Notes under the pieces: model-generated
Database searches by the model: none
What the model saw: only the letters and a program-made list of their open reading frames with translations
What the model was told of the DNA's origin: nothing
Assembly (NCBI GenBank): GCA_016928575.1
Contig: JAFGKK010000131.1
Coordinates: forward strand, 42,351 to 106,350
Origin: Anaerolineales bacterium
GTDB lineage: Bacteria; Chloroflexota; Anaerolineae; Anaerolineales; RBG-16-64-43
DNA length: 64,000 bases
Direction of reading: 5' to 3'
Position numbers and translations under genes: made by a program
Shown here: positions 55,709 through 64,000 of the stretch, one piece after another
Position numbering within the stretch: position 1 is the first letter of the stretch
Layout of the letters: each line of letters begins with the position of its first letter

Positions 55709-55775
55709 CCCTCCCCCATTTGCGGAATCGAAGTCATGGAATCCATGGATTTTTCCATCCGCAAATGGGGGAGGG
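55709..55775. repeat. Large perfect hairpin after secA
   Basis: 18-bp perfect arms (CCCTCCCCCATTTGCGGA and its complement) enclose a nested CATGG-AATC-CATGG palindrome. It lies between the convergent secA and 55885 genes, so it may serve as a bidirectional terminator. Confidence 0.8.
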
Positions 55776-55884
55776 ATCCGCATACCGGCGTTTCCCTTCA
55801 AGGATCACCCACAGCGGCCTGGCATATTGCCGCGCCCGGCGACGGACGCGGCAATTAGACTGGGACAGGGATTGGGAAAATCGA

Positions 55885-57663
55885 TCAGGGGCCGAAATCC
55901 ACCAGCGGGGAGGGAATGAAGCCCGGTGAAATGATCGCAGTATCCAAACCGAACACAAATGAATTAATCATGGCTTGGATTTCCGCGGTCGTCATTTCCC
56001 GTTCAAAAACCCCTAAGATAATTAATTTTCCATTTGGATTCTGAAAGATTATCCAATATCCGGTTTCTCGAATTGCTTCAGGAGGATCGTATTCGGAAAA
56101 AAACCTGTAATGGATAATTACCCGAGGGGGATCCGCTTTTCGATCTGGGACAAACTCTAATGCTTTAATATAATAATTATTGTCGTCCAGGAGCCGATAG
56201 GCGGCTTCTTCCAATGAAAGAGACGGGTCGCATTGATTTTCAAAAACGAAGAAGCAGATCATTAACCGATTGTTTGGATCGTACTCCTCGGCGTTGTGAT
56301 TGCAGACTTGCATCCATTTTTCTTCAACGTATTCGTCCTGCTGACTTCGTAGAGTCCAATCTGCAGGGTAGGCGAACCCGTATTGATCCTTCTGATCACG
56401 GTATTCTGCCCAGTACTCCGCGTAAGGCCCATCCGTAAGGGTTCCCTGCGGGGTCCATTCTGAAAGCGGATAAGGAGTAGGCCAGGGAGTTCCGGTCGGC
56501 AACGGGGTAATCTCCAGTTCCACCCTTGAGCGGTCGCTCCAGGAAAAAGGCTGTGGTTCCTCCGGAATTATCTTCGGCGACTTTATCGATCCATCGCCAT
56601 CCGGGATAAAGGATGTAATAATGGCTTTGTATTCCCTGGACGTATACCTTTGGAGGTCTATGGAGAAATTCACTAGGCTGCCGGATGGCAGCCGGTAGAC
56701 CGACATAACTCTGCCGAGGAAAGAAAGATCCTTCCGCTGGTAGACGAGAAGGATGCTGTTTGGCTTGGCGACAAGATCCTCCTGATGGGTCAGGATCTCA
56801 CAACGGATAAAAGAGTAGTCCGGGCAAAAAGAGTACTTGGCGGCGTCTTCCAAAGATCGTGAGGGATCGGTTTCGGCGGCAACATCCACCCGGATGCATT
56901 CAATATCGGCTAGCAGAATATCCGGAGTAAAAATCCTTTCATCATAATTGCAGATTTTTATTTTTTGCGCGCCGTTGTTTTCCGAACGCATCGCATATAC
57001 CGTCCAGTCGGCCGGATAAGCGAATGCGAATCCGGGATTCTGCACTCGAAACACGCGCCAATATTCTCCGTAAAAATCATCGGAGAGCATTTCACCGTGT
57101 GGCTGCGGAATCCATCCATCGGGATTGTCCAGGAATGAAAGGATCAGGGGATCTTGGCCCTTCCAAATTTCGTGTAAGTGATTCCAGGCCTCCGTCATGC
57201 TTAAGCCGATGAAATCTGAAGGATTTAATCTTTGTAGTTCCGTTTCAATATCGTGGCGCAGGGCTGGGCTTCCGCGCGCGGAAAAGAATCCGAGCATGTC
57301 GAGCAAATCGTCCACATGATCGGCTGTGATTATTTTTGTATCGCCTTCCCCATCCACCAAAGACTGGAAATACTGAATCCATGGATCGATGAGCTGTGTT
57401 ATGTGAAGGAGTTCGGGGATGGTCATGTAATTGCCGATCTCAGTGATTTCTTCGGCATGATGCCAGGCCAATTTATAATAATACCGAGCAACATCCGTCC
57501 TTTGAAGCCAGTCGCGATCGATGGCCGCGATAAGGCCAGGATACCCCTCTCTTTGCTTAACCATAATGAAGCCGCTGCCTGCGCACAGCACCAGCAACAA
57601 TAAGGCCAGGACCGATATTGTGGACAGGACGCGCTTTGTTGAAAAATTGCGGAGGAAGGCCAT
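55885..57663 (-). CDS. Membrane-anchored protein with internal duplication, AT-rich
   Basis: 592 residues from ATG 57663; an in-frame ATG at 57729 would give 614. One N-terminal membrane helix (VLSTISVLALLLLVLCAGSGF) anchors a long extracytoplasmic part. A domain of about 170-200 residues occurs twice: DFYGEYWRVFRVQNPGFAFAYPADWTV and PYAEYWAEYRDQKDQYGFAYPADWTL open the two copies, joined by a Thr/Pro linker. The gene is clearly more AT-rich than its neighbours, which may indicate transfer. No homologue or function recognised. Confidence 0.75.
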   Translation of the reverse strand: MAFLRNFSTKRVLSTISVLALLLLVLCAGSGFIMVKQREGYPGLIAAIDRDWLQRTDVARYYYKLAWHHAEEITEIGNYMTIPELLHITQLIDPWIQYFQSLVDGEGDTKIITADHVDDLLDMLGFFSARGSPALRHDIETELQRLNPSDFIGLSMTEAWNHLHEIWKGQDPLILSFLDNPDGWIPQPHGEMLSDDFYGEYWRVFRVQNPGFAFAYPADWTVYAMRSENNGAQKIKICNYDERIFTPDILLADIECIRVDVAAETDPSRSLEDAAKYSFCPDYSFIRCEILTHQEDLVAKPNSILLVYQRKDLSFLGRVMSVYRLPSGSLVNFSIDLQRYTSREYKAIITSFIPDGDGSIKSPKIIPEEPQPFSWSDRSRVELEITPLPTGTPWPTPYPLSEWTPQGTLTDGPYAEYWAEYRDQKDQYGFAYPADWTLRSQQDEYVEEKWMQVCNHNAEEYDPNNRLMICFFVFENQCDPSLSLEEAAYRLLDDNNYYIKALEFVPDRKADPPRVIIHYRFFSEYDPPEAIRETGYWIIFQNPNGKLIILGVFEREMTTAEIQAMINSFVFGLDTAIISPGFIPSPLVDFGP

Positions 57664-57774
57664 TTTCCTGACTTTTAGGATCGGCGGCGAATCCTTCGGA
57701 AGCAAGAGCATATCATGGAAAGAGCTCAACCGCGAATCTCGAAAGGAAAAGGGGAGGTATGATATAAATTAGCC

Positions 57775-59856
57775 ATGATCCGTCCGGGGAGAGTGATCAG
57801 CGCAGTCGGGATTTGTTTGCTGGCCGGCTGTTCCCTGCCGTTTCTCGGCGGATCATCCAAACCCAGCCCACTCCCCCAAACGCCGGATTATTCCGGATTG
57901 ACCTTCGGCGCCCCGACCGGAATCCGCACGCCCTCCCCGCTGCCCACCGAAACCATCACCCCGACGATGACGGCCGACCTGGGCTGGGCGCCTTCGCCTA
58001 CCCCGGAGCCGACCCACAATCCGTACCGCTGGTCGTGCATCCCGGACGGCTCGCCCGATCCGTGCCACCGGGTGCTGCTCGACGTAGCCATGCTGCCCGG
58101 CGGCGGAGGCTGGGCGGTGGGGGAGCGGGGGGTGATTCTGCGCAGGGAGAAAGGGGAATGGCGGGAGGAGGAGAGCCCGACCGGGAGCGACATCCGGCGG
58201 GTGTTCGCCCTCGCCGCGGACAACGCCTGGGCGGTGGCCGACGAGCCCTACGCCGTCGCTCCCGGGGAGATGCGCTACCGCAGCCGTCTGCTGCATTGGA
58301 ACGGATCGGGATGGAAGGTCTATCCCAATCCGAGCGAGACCGGGTTGGTCGTGGATCTGTCCTTCCTGAATGCGAAATACGCCTGGGGAATCAGCGTCCA
58401 AACCCGGGGAGCGGAGACGCATCATTCCCTCATGCGCTGGAACGGCAAGGAATGGTCGGCGGTCAACCGATCGCCGGCGTTGAATGCGATCCAAATCCTC
58501 ACCCCGACCGAAGGCTGGGCAGTCGGCGACGGCGGGGTGATTTTGCATTGGGACGGATCCGCGTGGCGGGCGGTGGAATCGCCGACCGACAAGGACCTCG
58601 ACGGATTGGTGTTCACCTCGATCACCAGCGGATGGGCGTCCAGCCGGGACGGCGTGATCCTGCGCTACGCCCTCGGCGAGTGGTGGACGTACTCGGCGAT
58701 GGCGCCCAGCCCGCGCCGGATGGTGATGGATCCGGACGGGGAAGACGGTTGGATCCTCGGCTCGTGGAACCGCGGCGACATCGTCCTGCGCTGGGACGGC
58801 GAGGATTGGGTCGCCTTTTCCGGCGACGGGCCGGACGGCGAGGTGCTGGCGCTGGATTTTCCGGCGGACGGCGAGGCGTGGGCGGCCGGGTGGATCCCCG
58901 GAAAATCGCGGGCGGGGATGATCTGGCGTTGGGACGGCGGGGGTTGGAGCCGCGAAATCGAAAAAGTGCCGGTCCCGCTTCAGGCGGCGGCGTTCCTCGC
59001 CGGCGACGACGCCTGGGGTGTGGGCGAGAACGGCCTGCTCGCGCATTGGGACGGAAGCGAGTGGTTCGCGGCCGAAAGCCCGACCGGGCAGGCGCTGAAC
59101 GCCGTGGCGTTTCTCTCGGAGGACGACGGCTGGGCGGCCGGCGAAGGCGGTCAGATCCTGCGCTGGAACGGGAGCGAATGGGCGGTCGAACGTCCGTACA
59201 TGGCGCGCGGCGCCGGGAACAACGCGCTCTACATCCGCTTCCACGCCCTGGGCTTCGCAGATCCGGACGACGGCTGGGCGGCCGGCGCCCTGGAAGGGGG
59301 CGATTTCAGCCAGCCGTGGATCGTGCGCTGGGACGGCCGGGCGTGGAGCGAAGCGGCGCTGTTCGCCGAACCGCCGCCGTGCCGCTGCTCGCTGTATGCG
59401 ATGCACTTTTCCTCACCGGACGACGGGTGGGCCGTGGGCGGCGGCGACCAAATGCTGGTCATGCACTGGGATGGGGAAGAATGGACCTACCGGACCTGGC
59501 CGGAGGCCTACCGCCTGCTGGCGGTCGGCGGCGCGGCGGCCGATGATGTGTGGGCGGCGGGCATCGCCGAGGATTCGCCCTCCTCCTCCAATCCCGGCGT
59601 GCTCCTGCATTGGGACGGATCGGATTGGGTTTCCTACGCGGTGCCGCCGGGCGTGGTGTGGATGGATGCGGTTCTGATGACCGCCGCCGACGACGGGTGG
59701 ATGGCGGGGAACGGCCTGCTGCATTGGAACGGAACGGAGTGGGGAAGGGTTCCCTCGCCGGTACAGGGAGTGATCGTCGCCCTCTCGCGGACGCCCGACG
59801 GCGCGGTGTGGGCGGCGACGGATACCGGGAGCGTGCTGCGGCTGGAGGTTGAATGA
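57775..59856 (+). CDS. Lipoprotein beta-propeller with DGWAVG repeats
   Basis: 693 residues. Lipoprotein signal with lipobox LLAGC (Cys near 19), a Thr/Pro linker, and then about twelve repeats of the form DGWAVGxGGxILxWDGxxW. These resemble the YCF48/BNR-like propeller repeats found in secreted Chloroflexota proteins. The Trp-rich blades suggest sugar or peptide binding. There is no good ribosome binding site next to the ATG (GGGGAGG lies about 18 bases upstream), so the start is somewhat uncertain. Divergent from the AT-rich gene. Confidence 0.85.
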   Translation: MIRPGRVISAVGICLLAGCSLPFLGGSSKPSPLPQTPDYSGLTFGAPTGIRTPSPLPTETITPTMTADLGWAPSPTPEPTHNPYRWSCIPDGSPDPCHRVLLDVAMLPGGGGWAVGERGVILRREKGEWREEESPTGSDIRRVFALAADNAWAVADEPYAVAPGEMRYRSRLLHWNGSGWKVYPNPSETGLVVDLSFLNAKYAWGISVQTRGAETHHSLMRWNGKEWSAVNRSPALNAIQILTPTEGWAVGDGGVILHWDGSAWRAVESPTDKDLDGLVFTSITSGWASSRDGVILRYALGEWWTYSAMAPSPRRMVMDPDGEDGWILGSWNRGDIVLRWDGEDWVAFSGDGPDGEVLALDFPADGEAWAAGWIPGKSRAGMIWRWDGGGWSREIEKVPVPLQAAAFLAGDDAWGVGENGLLAHWDGSEWFAAESPTGQALNAVAFLSEDDGWAAGEGGQILRWNGSEWAVERPYMARGAGNNALYIRFHALGFADPDDGWAAGALEGGDFSQPWIVRWDGRAWSEAALFAEPPPCRCSLYAMHFSSPDDGWAVGGGDQMLVMHWDGEEWTYRTWPEAYRLLAVGGAAADDVWAAGIAEDSPSSSNPGVLLHWDGSDWVSYAVPPGVVWMDAVLMTAADDGWMAGNGLLHWNGTEWGRVPSPVQGVIVALSRTPDGAVWAATDTGSVLRLEVE

Positions 59857-60439
59857 GCCGGGAGGACCGCCCTTTTTCCGGCAGACAACTCCCGGATCCT
59901 CTTTCCCGCGGCTCGAATGCATTACGACCCCGGTCCTTCGGCGGGAATAACGCCCAAGGCGGCGCTACTCAATCAGCGCGGAAGCCTGCCTCGGAATCTG
60001 CACAATGAATACAAGCGGCAAAAAGAAAATCGGGTGATTGCCCCGCGCGCGCGATGGATTTTCTGCGGCCGTCCGGAACCCGGGGGCGGGGCGCCGAAGA
60101 CTCCCCCCGGTACGATGAAGGATGGAACTGTCTCGCGCAAAATTTGCGGAACCAAGCAAATTCCATCTCCGAGTGAATTGATCCGTGTCCTGCGGCATTC
60201 GGGAGAATGCGGCGCCGGTCACGTGTGGGTCAGGTTTGTTTCCCCCGGCGGTTCCCTTCCGGCCAAAAAGGATTGGACCCATTACGGGCGGATCTTCCCC
60301 GGGCGGCGTTTGCCGATCGCCCCTTGCGCGCCGGATGGAATTCGCCTTTCGTCCCGAAAAAAACGCCCTTGGGGTGCAAGACAAGTATAATTGTCCCAAT
60401 CGTCAACAACCTGCCAAACGGATTGTTCGTGCGCCGCCG
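59857..60439. other. Intergenic region, no confident gene
   Basis: A 157-codon open frame on the plus strand (59917-60390) lacks a ribosome binding site, has low-complexity composition and resembles nothing known. I consider it non-coding. No promoter or RNA recognised. Confidence 0.45.
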
Positions 60440-60451
60440 ATGGAAGGAAAT

Positions 60452-61042
60452 ATGCAAAACCCGTTTTCGTATCTGCGCAAATATTTATACATTTCCCTTT
60501 GCGTTTGTTTGGTCGGGACCCTGGAATTGCTGCTCCTCCGGGGAAATTTGTCCATGATCTTCCTGACCCAATGGAACGATTTGGGAAAACCGCCGTCCGA
60601 GGCGGAGTACGTCGTCGAATACGGGTATGTCAAGGGCAAGGACGGAAAAACGTACAAGCATTTTTCGGTCATCGAGGAAAACGAGGGGTGGAAGAACGTT
60701 TGGCTGGAAACAACCGAGGTCGACGAATACCTTGCCTATGACGAGGACATCTCCACCTGCGAGATTCCGGACATCCTGAATGTCAAAAGCATCGTCATCC
60801 GCTGTCGAAAGCTTGAAAATTATTCGAAAACCTACGCAATGGCGATCGGCAAAGACGGAAGGATATTCGAATTTACCGGATCCTCCACCGAGGAGATAAA
60901 ATCCGCCGCCTACCTGTTGGGATTAATCATCCTGATCAACATCAACCTTGGAATACTGATCGTCGTCATCGGCTATTTCATGGAAAGAAGGATGGAAGGC
61001 GGGAGCCCGAAAAGCCGGTATTTCAAACTCCCGCGGACGTAG
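60452..61042 (+). CDS. Two-helix membrane protein of unknown function
   Basis: 196 residues. An N-terminal helix (about 12-34) and a C-terminal helix (about 150-175, YLLGLIILININLGILIVVIG) enclose an extracytoplasmic domain of about 110 residues. GGAAGGAAAT directly precedes the ATG at 60452; a second in-frame ATG lies 12 bases upstream. It probably forms a unit with the small membrane protein gene 117 bp downstream. Function not recognised. Confidence 0.75.
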   Translation: MQNPFSYLRKYLYISLCVCLVGTLELLLLRGNLSMIFLTQWNDLGKPPSEAEYVVEYGYVKGKDGKTYKHFSVIEENEGWKNVWLETTEVDEYLAYDEDISTCEIPDILNVKSIVIRCRKLENYSKTYAMAIGKDGRIFEFTGSSTEEIKSAAYLLGLIILININLGILIVVIGYFMERRMEGGSPKSRYFKLPRT

Positions 61043-61159
61043 CCGTCCGCCGGCTTTGCCTCCCCCCGGGAAAGCCGCCGCCGTCCGAAACCCGGATGGT
61101 GGAAAATTCCGCGGGCGCGAATCGCGGCCGCGGGGCCGGGAATGCGGTGTGGAGGAGCC

Positions 61160-61492
61160 ATGGACGATTCTAACGATTCCAATGATTTCTCGGAAAAGAT
61201 CAGGGATTGGATCGACACTCTCATCCATGAACTGGTGACCTACGGGGTTTTGATCGGGGGATTCCTTTTTTCGTTTTACGTTTTTTCCCTCACCGTTTTT
61301 ACTTATTACCAAAATTTTATCTTGGTGCTAGCGGTATTCGCCATCCTTTTTGGCGTGCTGTATTGGTTGTTTAATATGTATTTTCGAAAGGCGTCCGCGT
61401 TGATTGGAGCGGGGAAACCGCCCGGCAATCTCCTTGAGAAAGTGTTGATCGGTTGGGGGCATTTCAGGGTGTTTCACCAGAAGCACGCATAG
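61160..61492 (+). CDS. Small membrane protein, possibly truncated by an in-frame stop
   Basis: 110 residues with two membrane helices (about 27-50 and 55-75). GGAGGAGCC precedes the ATG. The TAG at 61490 is followed in the same frame by 32 more codons, mostly hydrophobic (WIDSIAVIFIFIIGTVATMV), up to TAA at 61589-61591. This suggests the gene once continued as a three-helix protein of 143 residues and was truncated by a nonsense mutation or sequencing error. Function not recognised. Confidence 0.65.
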   Translation: MDDSNDSNDFSEKIRDWIDTLIHELVTYGVLIGGFLFSFYVFSLTVFTYYQNFILVLAVFAILFGVLYWLFNMYFRKASALIGAGKPPGNLLEKVLIGWGHFRVFHQKHA

Positions 61493-61869
61493 TGGATCGA
61501 TTCCATCGCGGTAATCTTCATTTTCATCATCGGCACCGTCGCGACCATGGTAATTTTTTCCGTACTGCATCTTTTCCGGGTGCCCATTTAACGCCATGCG
61601 ATACGTCCAGTAAGGTCGATCCTTGGAATGAAAACCCCCGAACCTCCGACGAGCGGCGGTCTCATCCGGTTTGGAAATCATGGAAAGGCCGAGAGCTTCA
61701 TGCCGCGCTTATGGCGCATTTTAATCCGTCCCCCCTGCCGGAAGCGCGCAGGGAGGACGGTATTTTTTCCCGGTCCTCAACCGCCGGCCGCCTTCCCCCG
61801 AGCGGCGGGGAGAAGGGCAAACCGGATCGTGAAATCCTCAACCGGCGCGGACGAAACGCCGCGCGCCGT
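61493..61869. other. Intergenic region between convergent genes
   Basis: Begins with the in-frame continuation of the preceding membrane protein (to 61591). The rest shows no gene. No clear terminator seen for either convergent gene. Confidence 0.45.
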
Positions 61870-63441
61870 TCAACCCGGCCCGGCATCCACGCCGGCGTAT
61901 TCGAACCAATCCCAATCCGCGCAGTTCGAGCTCGGCTTGCCGTTGGCGCTGGCGTACATCCCGAGATAGGCGCCGATAAACCCGCCCGCCATCGGCGTGC
62001 TGAGGATCCGCCCGTCGACGTTTTCCGCGACCGGGATCCACTGCTCGTATTCGGAAGCGACATGGAAGTTGTAGGATTGGCCGGCGGCGGAAACCTTGAA
62101 ATACAGCTTGCCGCCGCCAACGGGGCGCTTGGCCAGGACTGCATCCTCCCCCTTTTCGCGTTTGATAAGCACGGCCGCGGGATCCTTTTCCCGCGTGACG
62201 ACGAAACGGAAGTGGTAGTTGTCGTTCTGCAGCAGGACGATCCCGGCGCATTCGTCGCTGTTGTTGGGGGTGAACTCCATCGCCGCCCGGGCGGTGAAGT
62301 TCATGTGCTGTTGCCGGCGGCCGACGAAGCTGGGATTGGACCATTCCGAAAGCGTCTGCGGACGCAATTTGAGGCGCAGGTGCCCGGGGCGTTCGCTTAG
62401 GCTCCAGAATTCCTCGCGCGGGGTGCGCAGGAAATCCCACTGCAAGCCGAGGGTCGGCGCGTCGAAATGATCGCAAGCCGGCGGCGCGGGCCAGGGATGC
62501 TCGGGCAGATCGGGGGCGGCGGATTCGCGTTCCACCCGGCCTGCGCCGGGGGCGACCAGCGGCCAGCCCTCCTCCCACACGACGGGAGCCAGGAAGGTCT
62601 CGCGGCCGAGGTTGTAGAAGTAGCCGCCGTAGGGCCGCATCGCCAGCATCACCATCCACCAATCGCCCTGGGGGGTGTCGAACAGGTCCGCGTGGCCGGT
62701 TCCGACGATCGGGTAATCCAGCCCCAGGTGGCGGTGGGTGAGGATCGGATTGCGGGGGTTGCCCTCGTAGGGGCCGGTGACCGTTTCGCTGCGGGCGACG
62801 GTGACCGCGTGGTTGTGTCCGGTGCCGCCCTCGGCGATCAGCAGGTAGTAGAGGCCGTTGATCTTGTAGATGTGCGGCCCTTCAGCCCACACCGCTTTCT
62901 TCAACGCGCCTTCCCACAACGGATATTGCGGGCCGGTTAGCTGCAGCGATTTCCGATCCAACTCCTGCAGCCAGATTTCGGTATGCCCCTGGTATTCCGC
63001 TTTCGCTCGGTGACGGTTGCCGACGAACCAAACGCGTCCGTCATCGTCGAAGAGCAGGGAGGGGTCGATTCCGGGCGCGTTCTCCAACCAAACCGGGTCG
63101 GACCACGGCCCCGCGATATCCGGCGCGGTGACGATGAAGTTGCCCTTTTCCTTCTGCCCGTCCACCAGCGTGTTGATCACGTAGAACGTGCCGTCGTGGT
63201 GGCGGATGGTCGGCGCGTACAACCCGCCGGAGGGGCGGATGCCGTCGAGGTTGAGCTGCGACGGCCGGGTGAGCACGTGGCCGATCGGCCGCCAGTGGAC
63301 CAGGTCGCGGCTGTGGTGGATCGGCAAGCCGGGGAAGAACTCGAAGGTCGAGTTAATCAGGTAGAAATCCCCGCCCACGCGGCAGACGGACGGATCCGGA
63401 TAGAACCCGGGGAGGATCGGATTGCGGAAAGTTCGGGGCAT
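61870..63441 (-). CDS. Glycoside hydrolase family 43 (beta-xylosidase/arabinofuranosidase-like)
   Basis: 523 residues. Five-bladed propeller glycosidase of family GH43: the catalytic base Asp16 (PGFYPDPSV), the pKa-modulating Asp in GIDPSLLFDDDG, and the acid Glu in WAEGPHIYKINGLYYLLIAEGGT. From about residue 315 a C-terminal beta-sandwich follows (WDFLRTPREEFWSL to the end), as in the xylosidase group with an appended GH43_C2-like domain. There is no signal peptide, so it probably works on imported xylo-oligosaccharides. The ATG follows AGGAGCG. Confidence 0.93.
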   Translation of the reverse strand: MPRTFRNPILPGFYPDPSVCRVGGDFYLINSTFEFFPGLPIHHSRDLVHWRPIGHVLTRPSQLNLDGIRPSGGLYAPTIRHHDGTFYVINTLVDGQKEKGNFIVTAPDIAGPWSDPVWLENAPGIDPSLLFDDDGRVWFVGNRHRAKAEYQGHTEIWLQELDRKSLQLTGPQYPLWEGALKKAVWAEGPHIYKINGLYYLLIAEGGTGHNHAVTVARSETVTGPYEGNPRNPILTHRHLGLDYPIVGTGHADLFDTPQGDWWMVMLAMRPYGGYFYNLGRETFLAPVVWEEGWPLVAPGAGRVERESAAPDLPEHPWPAPPACDHFDAPTLGLQWDFLRTPREEFWSLSERPGHLRLKLRPQTLSEWSNPSFVGRRQQHMNFTARAAMEFTPNNSDECAGIVLLQNDNYHFRFVVTREKDPAAVLIKREKGEDAVLAKRPVGGGKLYFKVSAAGQSYNFHVASEYEQWIPVAENVDGRILSTPMAGGFIGAYLGMYASANGKPSSNCADWDWFEYAGVDAGPG

Positions 63442-63564
63442 GGATTAGCGCTCCTGTGGGAAGGAAATTATGGAATAAGGCAATTATACCCACCCGTGAA
63501 AGGCGATGGAAAAGCCGGGTTTGGCGAAAGGAAAGAGGTCGAAAAACGTCACCTGCTAGGATTC

Positions 63565-63815
63565 CCCCTCATCCGCCCTTCGGGCACCTTTCCCGGAATT
63601 GCGCCGGGACCGGCTTCCCAGCCCCACATATGCGGATGAAGAGATACATTTGTTCACAGCCCTCCGGCTTAAACGATGGGCTGGGAGAAGGCATCCCGGA
63701 ACGCATGTTCCACGCGGAGCGCGGGGCAGTGACGGGAGGATGGGATGAGAGAGGATAATTTGGCTTTTTTTATCTATTTTTCCAATACCTGCATCAGGCT
63801 GAGCCGAGACCAAAA
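63565..63815 (+). repeat. Dispersed palindromic repeat, copy 3
   Basis: Opens with CCCCTCATCCGCCCTTCGGG, continues with CACCTTTCCCGG and CTTCCCAGCCCCACATATGC, then GATGGGCTGGGAGAAGG, GGATGGGATGAGA and ends with CCTGCATCAGGCTGAGC. Compared with copy 1 it has small insertions between the arms. It fills most of the space upstream of the GH43 gene. Confidence 0.75.
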
Positions 63816-63926
63816 ACGTTTGTTTTCCCATGTGACATCTGACACTACACTAAACGATTTGGGTTAATGTATCCTGTATTAACCGGCTTTTCGGTGGATT
63901 TTCATACAACATTCCAGGAGGGAGAA

Positions 63927-64000
63927 ATGTATCCACGCCATTCCCAGTCGATTTTTACCCCCCCCCCCCCCCCCCCCCCCTCCCTTCTCCCCCCCCCCCC
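63927..64000 (+). CDS. Possible start of a truncated gene running into poly-C
   Basis: AGGAGGGAGAA precedes an ATG that opens with MYPRHSQSIFT and then runs into a poly-proline frame created by the C-run. The Shine-Dalgarno match is good, but the coding part is too short to judge and the poly-C probably is not genuine sequence. Confidence 0.3.
   Translation, partial: MYPRHSQSIFTPPPPPPPSLLPPP
63959..64000. other. Poly-C tract at the window end
   Basis: Nearly uninterrupted C with a few T residues. Such homopolymers at a contig edge are typical of an assembly or sequencing artefact, although a genuine phase-variable tract cannot be excluded. Confidence 0.6.

Noticed and set aside
59917..60390. 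157-codon open frame
   Set aside because: No ribosome binding site, no domain, biased composition.
63829..63856. TGTGACATCTGACACTACAC as a transposon end
   Set aside because: It resembles some transposon termini, but no matching second end or transposase is present in the window.

Overview
The window is about 64 kb of GC-rich bacterial chromosome. It most resembles a member of the Chloroflexota, probably class Anaerolineae and probably from a metagenome assembly. This assignment is an inference from gene content: many secreted proteins with Pro/Thr-rich linkers and beta-propellers, a SecA of about 1,335 residues, a glycine decarboxylase split into two subunits, an NBR1-type Ig domain in a lipoprotein, and dispersed palindromic repeats. 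I see no rRNA, tRNA, CRISPR array, complete insertion sequence or prophage. The last 40 bases are almost pure C and look like a contig-end artefact.

Layout. 1-1.5 kb: the end of an ABC-2 export permease pair. 1.7-5 kb (minus): a three-gene operon with an AI-2E/PerM-type transporter fused to a GNAT acetyltransferase, a 62-residue protein and a polytopic membrane protein. 5.5-7.8 kb (minus): polynucleotide phosphorylase with its terminator. 8.3 kb (plus): a SIMPL-domain lipoprotein. 9.1-18.2 kb (minus): seven consecutive genes, the most unusual part of the window. In transcription order they encode a zinc-ribbon membrane protein, a DUF2207-like membrane protein ending in an alternating Cys-Ala tail, a PqqD-radical SAM-SPASM enzyme, a translationally coupled propeller/NBR1-Ig lipoprotein, a second PqqD-radical SAM paralogue that has lost all three iron-sulfur cysteines, a SAM methyltransferase whose ribosome binding site lies in a perfect hairpin, and an SGNH-hydrolase-like lipoprotein. 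I propose this as a candidate peptide-modification (RiPP-like) system acting on the C-terminal tail of a membrane protein.

18.2-20.7 kb is mostly non-coding and holds a PAS-domain gene, a dispersed repeat and two terminator-like hairpins. 20.7-27.8 kb (minus) is one giant secreted protein with eleven 82-residue repeats and an RCC1 propeller. 28.1-30.4 kb: arfB and a ComM/YifB ATPase with a clear sigma-70-type promoter. 30.4-37.9 kb: a MoxR cluster (DUF4129, DUF4350, MoxR, DUF58, SpoIIM-like, RDD). 38.1-41.4 kb: a PfkB kinase, a membrane protein and a patatin-like lipase. 41.6-43.4 kb: a two-gene unit with an SPFH protein that ends in an excisionase-type helix-turn-helix. 43.8-48 kb (minus): a TspO-like protein and the glycine cleavage genes gcvH, gcvPA and gcvPB. 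48.5-51.5 kb (plus): a B12-binding mutase subunit, MeaB, an acetyltransferase and ribose-phosphate pyrophosphokinase. 51.7-55.7 kb: secA. 55.9-61.6 kb: surface or secreted proteins of unknown role, one AT-rich and internally duplicated, one with an in-frame stop before a membrane segment. 61.9-63.4 kb (minus): a GH43 glycosidase.

The housekeeping genes are conventional. The accessory content is dominated by cell-surface proteins, consistent with a monoderm, filamentous, polymer-degrading lifestyle (inference).
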